From an uncultured Bacteroidales bacterium (GTDB taxonomy: Bacteria; Bacteroidota; Bacteroidia; Bacteroidales; UBA932), in assembly GCA_944326365.1 (NCBI GenBank), contig CALVDR010000027.1:1-38635 (forward strand): a stretch of DNA of 38,635 nucleotides, given 5' to 3'. Under the pieces are notes generated by a model. The model was not told the origin of the DNA. It searched no databases and saw nothing but the letters and a program-made list of their open reading frames with translations. Positions 27,062 through 33,716 of the stretch are shown here, piece by piece (position 1 is the stretch's first letter; each line of letters opens with the position of its first letter). The translations under genes were made by a program, and so were the position numbers.

Positions 27062-27553
27062 ATGGAAATCATTATAGGAATACTGGCGGTACTCGCCGGG
27101 ATCATAGGAATATTGGGCAGCGTCCTGCCTGCCCTTCCGGGACCTCCTCTGAGCTGGGTTGGAATGCTGCTGCTTTATTTCTGGGGCGGCACGAACAGCC
27201 ACGGGGACGAAATGTCCCTGACCATCCTGCTGGTGATGCTGGGTGTGACTATCCTCGTGAGCGTGCTGGATTATGTCATACCTTCTTATCTGACCCGCGT
27301 CACAGGAGGCTCGAAAGCTGCAGAGTGGGGGACATTCATCGGAATGGTATTCGGAATCTTCGTGATGCCGCCGTGGGGGATGATCATTTTCTCTGTCCTC
27401 GGGGCTTTTCTGGCCGAAATACTGTTCGCAAACAAGAACGGCTCCGAAGCCTTGAAATCCGCGTTAGGTTCATTCCTCGGATTCATCGTCGGGACCGGAC
27501 TGAAACTTGTGGCCTGCGGGGTTATGATGTATTATATCATAGTATACTTATAG
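27062..27553 (+). CDS. DUF456 family membrane protein
   Basis: 163 residues, almost entirely hydrophobic, with four to five membrane helices. Family hallmarks are the N-terminal IGILGSVLPALPGPPLSWVG with its proline-rich turn, a central YLTRVTGGSKAAEWGTFIGM and a C-terminal FLGFIVGTGLKL. Glycine-zipper-like segments are prominent. DUF456 proteins sit in the inner membrane and have no known function. The start lies 9 bases after repeat copy 2, so the repeat makes up its leader if it is transcribed from upstream. It is convergent with asd. Confidence 0.9.
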   Translation: MEIIIGILAVLAGIIGILGSVLPALPGPPLSWVGMLLLYFWGGTNSHGDEMSLTILLVMLGVTILVSVLDYVIPSYLTRVTGGSKAAEWGTFIGMVFGIFVMPPWGMIIFSVLGAFLAEILFANKNGSEALKSALGSFLGFIVGTGLKLVACGVMMYYIIVYL

Positions 27554-27575
27554 AAATGATGGCATTCTCATTTCA

Positions 27576-27606
27576 TTGTACCGGAATGCGAAAGCTTCCG
27601 GTACAA
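27576..27606. terminator. Hairpin between convergent DUF456 and asd genes
   Basis: TTGTACCGGAA (27576-27586) and TTCCGGTACAA (27596-27606) form an 11-bp stem capped by TGCGAAAGC, which contains GC-GAAA-GC and may form a GNRA-like tetraloop. It lies 22 bases after DUF456 and 15 bases after asd. It has no U-run downstream on either strand, so it may act as a bidirectional 3' end by structure. Confidence 0.6.
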
Positions 27607-27621
27607 AAAATTCTTGTCAGG

Positions 27622-28626
27622 CTACGCCTCCGGCAGGAATCCTTTACGGATCAGGTACTGGGCGATCTGCACGGCATTGGTCGCAGCCCCTTTCCGGAGA
27701 TTGTCAGCCACGCACCAGAGATTCAGACCGTATTTCACTGACGGGTCACGGCGGATACGGCCCACATAGACCTCATCGTGTCCCCACGCATATAGAGGCA
27801 TCGGATAGATATTCTTCGACGGATCATCCTGTACGATACATCCCGGCATCTCGGAAATCAGCCTGCGGACCTCATCCAGAGTGAAATCATTTTCGAACTC
27901 CACATTCACGGACTCGGAATGTCCGCCTTTCACCGGCACACGTACGGTAGTCGGGGACACCAGTATGTTTTCATCGAGAATCTTGTGCGTCTCGTTAACC
28001 ATCTTCATCTCTTCCTTCGTATAACCAGTCTCCAGGAAAGAGTCTATATGAGGAAGGATGTTCTCGTCTATCGGATATGGATATACGGCAGGATATTCGC
28101 CCCATTTCTTTCCTGCACGCTCGGCCTCCATCTGATCCAGAGCCTTGTAGCCGGTACCGGTCACCGACTGATAGGTGGAAACCACTATCCTCTTTATCTT
28201 GAACGCTTTGTGAAGAGGGGCCAATGGCATCAGCATCTGTATGGTAGAACAGTTCGGATTCGCAATGATATAGTCATCTGCAGTGATGACATCTCCGTTG
28301 ATTTCAGGCACGACCAGTTTCTTCGACGGGTCCATCCTCCAGCATGAAGAATTGTCCACGACACGGCACCCTACTTCCGCGAATTTCGGAGCCAGTTCCC
28401 TGGATGCGCCTGCTCCGGCTGAAAACAGGGCCAGATCAGGCCTTGCAGCGATGGCATCATCAGCACTGACCACAGACCATTCCTTTCCGCAGAAGGTCAC
28501 TTTTCTGCCGACAGATTTGGCAGAAGCCACAGGAAGAAGTTCAGTTACAGGGAATTTCTGCTCAGCGAGCACTTCCAGCATTCTCGTGCCTACAAGTCCG
28601 GTGGCACCGACTACAGCTACTTTCAT
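27622..28626 (-). CDS. asd: Aspartate-semialdehyde dehydrogenase
   Basis: 334-residue cytosolic enzyme that reduces aspartyl phosphate to aspartate semialdehyde, the branch point to lysine/diaminopimelate and homoserine. The NADP-binding loop is VVGATGLVG (5-13). The catalytic Cys126 lies in NPNCSTIQ, and the substrate region carries TGTGYKALDQ. Length is normal. It follows metY by 62 bases and may be read from the metX promoter, because no clear -7 box is seen in the gap. With metX and metY it leads from aspartate towards homocysteine. Confidence 0.95.
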   Translation of the reverse strand: MKVAVVGATGLVGTRMLEVLAEQKFPVTELLPVASAKSVGRKVTFCGKEWSVVSADDAIAARPDLALFSAGAGASRELAPKFAEVGCRVVDNSSCWRMDPSKKLVVPEINGDVITADDYIIANPNCSTIQMLMPLAPLHKAFKIKRIVVSTYQSVTGTGYKALDQMEAERAGKKWGEYPAVYPYPIDENILPHIDSFLETGYTKEEMKMVNETHKILDENILVSPTTVRVPVKGGHSESVNVEFENDFTLDEVRRLISEMPGCIVQDDPSKNIYPMPLYAWGHDEVYVGRIRRDPSVKYGLNLWCVADNLRKGAATNAVQIAQYLIRKGFLPEA

Positions 28627-28688
28627 GATTCGATAGTTTTATAAGTTCGTCTTTATGTTCGTAATCTTCGCAAAAATCAGGATCCGGT

Positions 28689-29966
28689 CTATCTCAGAGC
28701 CTGGTCGAGATCGTAAATCAGGTCATCCACACTCTCCGTGCCCACCGACAGCCTGAGCAGGTTAGGATAGACACCGCTCGCTTCCTGTTCCTTAGGACCG
28801 AGCTGCGAATGTGTGGTAGAGGCCGGATGCACTATCAGGGACTTCGAATCCCCTACACTGCTCACATGCAGGATCAGTTCCAGTTTGCTCACAAGCGCCG
28901 CAGCTGCATCGAAACCGCCTTTCACCCTGAAAGTCAGCACAGCTCCGAAACCATGCCTGAGATACTTCTTCGCCAGCGCATGATAAGGATTCGCAGGGAG
29001 ACCTGTGTAGCTGACGCTCTCGACTGCCGGATGCCTGTCCAGGAATTCGGCTATCGCCAATGCGTTCGAGCAGCATCTCTCCGCCCTCAGGGACAATGTC
29101 TCCAGCCCCTGGAGCATCAGGAAGGAATTGAAAGGAGATGCGGATGCGCCTATGTTTCTGAGACCGTCCACACGCACCCTGCCGGCAAAGGCGGCATTTC
29201 CGAACACTTCCTTGTATACCAGACCGTGATAACTTTCCGCAGGTGCAGCCAAAAGGGGATACTTCTCAGGAGTCCAGTCGAAATTTCCGCCGTCCACCAC
29301 TACTCCGCCAAGAGCTGTCCCGTGACCGCATATCCATTTTGTGGCAGAATGTACGGACACGTTCGCACCCCAGCTGAACGGCTGGAAGAGATAGCCTCCG
29401 CAGCCGAAAGTATTGTCCACCATCACGCAGACGCCCTTTCTGCGTGCCATCTCCACTATAGGCTCGAAATCCGGGACATTGAAGGCCGGATTTCCGAGAA
29501 TCTCCAGATATATGGCTTTAGTACGGTCATCCACGAGTTTCTCCAGATCCTCCACACGGTCACTATCTGCGAACCTCACCTGTATCCCCATGTCACGCAG
29601 AGTGATCTCGAACATGGTGAATGTACCTCCATAGAGGAAAGGCGATGTCACTATATTGTCTCCCGGACCGCAGATGTTCGTCACGGCCAGGAATATCGCG
29701 GCAGTCCCGGACGCCGTGGTCACTGCAGCCACTCCGCCTTCCAGGGCAGCCATTCTCTTTTCGAAAACATCGTTCGTAGTATTCGTGATTCTGGTATAGA
29801 TGTTCCCCTCTTTTTTCAAGGCGAAAAGATCAGCCCCCTGCTGCATGTCTTCGAATACGTATGCCGTAGTCTGGTAAATGGGCACGGCAGTGGCCTTGGA
29901 TACCGGGTCGATCTCCTGACCGGCCCTCAACTGCAATGTCTCGAAACCGTATTTTCTGTTTTCCAT
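28689..29966 (-). CDS. metY: O-acetylhomoserine sulfhydrylase (PLP-dependent Cys/Met metabolism enzyme)
   Basis: 425 residues from ATG 29966 (MENRKYGFETLQLRAGQ). A 13-residue in-frame extension exists but lacks conserved sequence. It makes homocysteine from O-acetylhomoserine and sulfide. The PLP-binding lysine lies in SVHSATKWICGHG, and conserved family sequence includes PIYQTTAYVFED, TASGTAAIF and SVGTES near the C-terminus. It lies 81 bases after metX, which makes its substrate. Confidence 0.93.
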   Translation of the reverse strand: MENRKYGFETLQLRAGQEIDPVSKATAVPIYQTTAYVFEDMQQGADLFALKKEGNIYTRITNTTNDVFEKRMAALEGGVAAVTTASGTAAIFLAVTNICGPGDNIVTSPFLYGGTFTMFEITLRDMGIQVRFADSDRVEDLEKLVDDRTKAIYLEILGNPAFNVPDFEPIVEMARRKGVCVMVDNTFGCGGYLFQPFSWGANVSVHSATKWICGHGTALGGVVVDGGNFDWTPEKYPLLAAPAESYHGLVYKEVFGNAAFAGRVRVDGLRNIGASASPFNSFLMLQGLETLSLRAERCCSNALAIAEFLDRHPAVESVSYTGLPANPYHALAKKYLRHGFGAVLTFRVKGGFDAAAALVSKLELILHVSSVGDSKSLIVHPASTTHSQLGPKEQEASGVYPNLLRLSVGTESVDDLIYDLDQALR

Positions 29967-30047
29967 GATTTTCTGAAAATTCCGAAATTCCTGACAAGAT
30001 AGCATTTTCTTCCGACAAAAACAATATGAAGGTTGTGGTTCATATTG

Positions 30048-31073
30048 TCAGTCCAGAAGCTGCTGGATGATATTCCCGAGAGGCCCGCTCTCTATCAGAA
30101 AGCCGTCGTGACCGAACTTCGAATTGATTTCCACATACATGGCCCCGTCGATGTGGGTAGCCATGAACTTCTGTTCCTCTACCGGAAACAGATTGTCGGT
30201 ATTGATTCCCACCACTACGGTATCAGCCTTGATACGTTTCAGGGCCTCCTCCACGCTCCCGCGCCCGCGGCCGACATTATGGCTGTCCAGAGAATAGGTC
30301 AGGCAATAGTAGGAATAGGCATCGAATCTGTTTATAAGTTTCTTCCCCTGATACTGCTGGTATGAGCAGACCTTGTCCGCAAACATCTTGTCAGGATCGG
30401 CCTCCGACTGCGTTTCATTATAGCAGATATAATTCCTGTATGAAATGAGAGCTATAGCCCTGGCGCAGCTGAGTCCGGCCTTTCCTCCGTCCAGACTCGC
30501 ACATTCCCGGAATGTAGGGTCAGCCTCCAGCGCCATACGCTGCGACTCGTTGTAGGCGGTCACCCACGGCGTCACCCTCGCGCCACAGGCCGAAACCAGA
30601 GCCTTCTTCATCACGTCCGGCTCCATAATCATCCATTCAAGTGCCTGGAAACCGCCGATCGAGCCCCCTATCATCAGGTCTATCTTTTCCACACCGAGGT
30701 GCTTCCGCACCAATATGTTCGCATTCACTATGTCCCTGACCGTAATCCTCGGGAAATCGAAATAATACGGCCTGTCAGTCCCCGGTTTCAATGATGCCGG
30801 AGATGTGGTGCCGTAAGGAGAGCCGAGCATGTTCACACAGGCTACGAAATACTTGTCAGGATCTATGACTTTCCCGGGACCGACCAGCTCGGGCCACCAG
30901 TCCTGGGGATCGGAATTGGCAGTAAAGGCATGGCAGATCCACACCACCTTGCGGTCATCATGACCTGGAACGTAAGGTCTGTCCGAACTATGGAAAACGA
31001 TGGTCAGATCTTCGATCCGGCCACCGTTTTCAAGTTCAAAATCTCCGTTATGTCTGTATTGATGTATCGTCAT
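30048..31073 (-). CDS. metX: Homoserine O-acetyltransferase
   Basis: 341-residue alpha/beta-hydrolase that activates homoserine with acetyl-CoA for methionine synthesis. The nucleophile elbow is GGSIGG with Ser138. The Asp is in INTDNLFP and the His in FGHDGFL near the C-terminus. NMLGSPYGTTSP is the typical substrate-loop sequence. It is first of the metX-metY(-asd) unit and has a consensus promoter with a leader of only about 18 bases, which leaves no room for a SAM riboswitch. Confidence 0.95.
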   Translation of the reverse strand: MTIHQYRHNGDFELENGGRIEDLTIVFHSSDRPYVPGHDDRKVVWICHAFTANSDPQDWWPELVGPGKVIDPDKYFVACVNMLGSPYGTTSPASLKPGTDRPYYFDFPRITVRDIVNANILVRKHLGVEKIDLMIGGSIGGFQALEWMIMEPDVMKKALVSACGARVTPWVTAYNESQRMALEADPTFRECASLDGGKAGLSCARAIALISYRNYICYNETQSEADPDKMFADKVCSYQQYQGKKLINRFDAYSYYCLTYSLDSHNVGRGRGSVEEALKRIKADTVVVGINTDNLFPVEEQKFMATHIDGAMYVEINSKFGHDGFLIESGPLGNIIQQLLD

Positions 31074-31086
31074 TGAAATCCTTGAA

Positions 31087-31129
31087 TTTGCGAAACCGCA
31101 AAATTAAAGATTTCCATACAATTTTCAAA
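31087..31129 (-). promoter_or_regulatory. Promoter of metX with overlapping palindrome
   Basis: On the minus strand TTTG (31129-31126), 19 bases, then TAATTTTG (31106-31099) is a textbook Bacteroidetes promoter. The palindrome TTTGCG-AAAC-CGCAAA (31087-31102) overlaps the -7 box and the predicted start near 31092. It could bind a repressor for methionine-responsive control, or form a small 5' hairpin. Confidence 0.65.
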
Positions 31130-31176
31130 ATCCGGTTCCAACCCGAAAAGAGGGGAAAATGCGACGACCCCGCAGA

Positions 31177-31337
31177 CAACGCCGCAATGTGCCCGTTATC
31201 ACATATCCGCAACGCCAGTCTGTCAGAACGGGTGCAGTGCAAGGCGTCAAGGGGCGGAGGAAGGGAGTTTACTCCCGTAAATGACCGACCGACGATCCCG
31301 TCGGCAACGCCGCAATGTGCCCGTTATCACAGACTGG
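31177..31337. repeat. REP-like repeat cluster at the hppA 3' end
   Basis: A 27-bp sequence occurs twice in direct orientation (31177-31203 and 31305-31331). Its core is AACGCCGCAATGTGCCCGTT. A third, diverged copy is inverted at about 31213-31247. The inverted copies give paired arms CCAGTCTGT (31215-31223) with ACAGACTGG (31329-31337), extended by AACGGG (31227-31232) with CCCGTT (31320-31325). Between them lie smaller palindromes GGGAGTTTACTCCC (31264-31277) and CCGACG/CGTCGG (31288-31303). The structure includes the hppA stop codon. It may serve as a terminator or a REP/MITE-type element. Confidence 0.7.
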
Positions 31338-33522
31338 CCGTGAGACCCGCCATAACTATGGACACCATACTCATCAACTTGATAAGAATATTAAGCGACG
31401 GACCAGAAGTATCCTTGAACGGATCTCCGACGGTATCACCTACTACGGTAGCCTTGTGGCATTCGGAGTTTTTACCGCCGAGATTGCCTTCTTCGACGTA
31501 TTTTTTCGCATTGTCCCAGGCGCCGCCTGAATTGGCCATGAATATGGCCAGAACGAAACCGGAACCGAGGCCGCCGATAAGAAGTCCCATGACACCGGCT
31601 ACACCGAGGATCAGTCCTACGACGACAGGCACGATGATGGCGATGAGCGATGGCAGAAGCATTTCACGCTGGGCTCCGCGGGTAGAGATTTCGACACAGC
31701 GGGCATAGTCAGGTGTTGCCTCGCGTGTGAGGATTCCCTTGATTTCACGGAACTGACGGCGCACTTCTTCCACCATGCTCTGGGCAGCACGGCCCACTGC
31801 ATTCATGGTGAGACCGCAGAAGAGGAAGGACATCATGGCGCCTATGAAGACTCCGGCCAGAACCATGGGATTCATCAGGTCTATATGATAGTGGGCCATC
31901 AGGTCAGGAATGGTAGCCTGTACGGCATCTATGCTTTCCCCTGCCACACCGACTATCTTTTCCCCCATTCTGTCCAGGGCTATCTTGATTTCTTCCATGT
32001 AGGAGGCCAGCAGGGCCAGGCCGGTAAGAGCCGCAGAACCGATGGCAAAGCCCTTGCCGGTAGCGGCGGTAGTATTGCCAAGGGCATCAAGGACATCCGT
32101 ACGGCGTCGGACCTCCGGGTCGAGTCCGCTCATCTGGGCATTGCCTCCGGCATTGTCGGCTATAGGGCCGTAAGCATCCGTAGCAAGTGTGATTCCGAGA
32201 GTGGAGAGCATTCCGACTGCGGCGATTCCGATACCGTAAAGGCCGAGACTCAGGTTTTCAGCGGAAAGTATATTGGCGAAGTCGAAATTGATGGCGCACA
32301 GATAGGAAAGCATGATGGCTGCCGTGATGGTCACCACAGGTATGGCAGTGGAGATCATGCCGAGCCCGACCCCGGATATTATCACCGTGGCAGGTCCGGT
32401 CTGAGAACTCTCGGCCAGTTTCTGCGTAGGCTTGTAGGAATGCGAAGTATAATATTCGGTGGACTGGCCTATGATGACACCGGCCACAAGTCCGGTAATG
32501 ACGGAGAATGATATGCCAAGCCAGTTTTCCATACCGAGAACGTACATGATGACGAAAGTGGCAGCCGCTATGAGCACTGCGCTGATGTTCGTGCCGAAAC
32601 CGAGGGACTTCAGGAGCTGGCTCATGCCTGCGTTCTCCTTCGTCCTGACGGTAAATATACCCATGACCGACAGAATCACTCCGACAGCGGCTATAAGCAT
32701 CGGTGCGAAGACGGCTTTCATCTGCATAGATTCTCCTGCCATGAAGAAAGCGGAAGCTCCCAGAGCCATGGTGGCGAGGATGGAGCCGCAGTAAGACTCG
32801 TACAGGTCCGCGCCCATGCCGGCCACGTCACCCACGTTGTCACCCACATTGTCAGCTATGGTGGCAGGGTTTCTCGGGTCATCTTCCGGAATCCCGGCCT
32901 CGACCTTTCCCACCAGATCCGCCCCTACATCAGCCGCCTTCGTATAGATACCTCCTCCCACACGTGCGAACAGGGCCTGGGTGGAGGCACCCATACCGAA
33001 TGTCAGCATGGTGGTAGTGACCATGACAAGTTTCTGAGGGCCCTCAGCCCCGATGAAGGTATCCAGAACGATGTACCACAGGGAAATGTCCAGGAGTCCG
33101 AGACCGACGACCGTAAGTCCCATCACGGCGCCTGAACGGAATGCCACCTTGAGCCCGGAATTCAGTGAACGCATCGCCGCATTCGCAGTCCTTGCAGAAG
33201 CATACGTGGCTGTCTTCATCCCCACGAATCCTGCAAGACCGGAAAAGAAACCGCCGGTCAGGAATGCAAAAGGCACCCATGTATTCTGGACTCCGAAACC
33301 GTATGCGAGAATCGCGAAAAAGACTGCAAGGATGACGAAAACTATCGTCACCACCTTGTACTGCTGTTTCAGATATGCCATGGCCCCTTTCCGTACGAAG
33401 AGGGCTATTTCCTTCATTGTCGCCGAGCCTTCGCTCTCTTTCATCATCTGCCTGAAAAAATACCAGGCGAAGCCCAATGCCAGGATTGCCGCGAGCGGCA
33501 CGAGATAGAACAGATTTGTCAT
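31327..33522 (-). CDS. hppA: Membrane-bound pyrophosphatase (ion-pumping, probably K+-dependent)
   Basis: 731 residues from ATG 33522 (MTNLFYLVPLAA). An upstream ATG at 33621 lies inside the promoter and is rejected. It hydrolyses pyrophosphate and pumps Na+ and/or H+ across the inner membrane; about 16 hydrophobic helices are visible. The pyrophosphate site shows DVGADLVGKVE (about 198-208), DDPRNPATIADNVGDNVGDVAGMGAD and a second acidic cluster TDAYGPIADNAGG. The motif GNTTAA (about 482-487) has Ala where K+-independent enzymes have Lys, pointing to the K+-dependent class. Which ion is pumped cannot be settled by eye. Confidence 0.95.
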   Translation of the reverse strand: MTNLFYLVPLAAILALGFAWYFFRQMMKESEGSATMKEIALFVRKGAMAYLKQQYKVVTIVFVILAVFFAILAYGFGVQNTWVPFAFLTGGFFSGLAGFVGMKTATYASARTANAAMRSLNSGLKVAFRSGAVMGLTVVGLGLLDISLWYIVLDTFIGAEGPQKLVMVTTTMLTFGMGASTQALFARVGGGIYTKAADVGADLVGKVEAGIPEDDPRNPATIADNVGDNVGDVAGMGADLYESYCGSILATMALGASAFFMAGESMQMKAVFAPMLIAAVGVILSVMGIFTVRTKENAGMSQLLKSLGFGTNISAVLIAAATFVIMYVLGMENWLGISFSVITGLVAGVIIGQSTEYYTSHSYKPTQKLAESSQTGPATVIISGVGLGMISTAIPVVTITAAIMLSYLCAINFDFANILSAENLSLGLYGIGIAAVGMLSTLGITLATDAYGPIADNAGGNAQMSGLDPEVRRRTDVLDALGNTTAATGKGFAIGSAALTGLALLASYMEEIKIALDRMGEKIVGVAGESIDAVQATIPDLMAHYHIDLMNPMVLAGVFIGAMMSFLFCGLTMNAVGRAAQSMVEEVRRQFREIKGILTREATPDYARCVEISTRGAQREMLLPSLIAIIVPVVVGLILGVAGVMGLLIGGLGSGFVLAIFMANSGGAWDNAKKYVEEGNLGGKNSECHKATVVGDTVGDPFKDTSGPSLNILIKLMSMVSIVMAGLTASL

Positions 33523-33564
33523 GTTTTTCAGTATTGGTTCCAGTGGTATAAACAAAAGGAGAGT

Positions 33565-33607
33565 GACTGAAAAGCGGGATTTCAAGGCGAAAACACCCTT
33601 TTCAGCC
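33565..33607 (-). ncRNA. Hairpin in hppA 5' leader
   Basis: On the minus strand GGCTGAAAAG (33607-33598) can pair with CTTTTCAGTC (33574-33565), nine Watson-Crick pairs plus one wobble, around a 23-base loop. It starts a few bases after the predicted transcription start of hppA. It could influence mRNA stability or translation. It matches no riboswitch I know. Confidence 0.35.
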
Positions 33608-33618
33608 ACCCTCGGTTT

Positions 33619-33650
33619 CAAAGGTAGTAAAATATTCGTATACTTTCAAA
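33619..33650 (-). promoter_or_regulatory. Promoter of hppA
   Basis: TTTG (33650-33647), a 20-base spacer and TACCTTTG (33626-33619) on the minus strand fit the Bacteroidetes consensus exactly. Predicted start is near 33612 with a leader of about 90 bases to ATG 33522. Confidence 0.7.
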
Positions 33651-33716
33651 GGGGTGAATTCAAAAGGGGCTTTGAGTCACCACTTCTGCCCCACCCACTT
33701 GCCTGACCTGCGGGGG

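Noticed and set aside
31074..31326. A SAM riboswitch upstream of metX.
   Set aside because: The predicted transcript starts about 18 bases before the ATG, and no SAM-type core could be recognised. The repeats further upstream belong to the hppA 3' side.
33523..33621. A longer start for the pyrophosphatase, adding 33 residues.
   Set aside because: The upstream ATG overlaps the -7 box of a consensus promoter. The added residues do not look like a membrane pump N-terminus.
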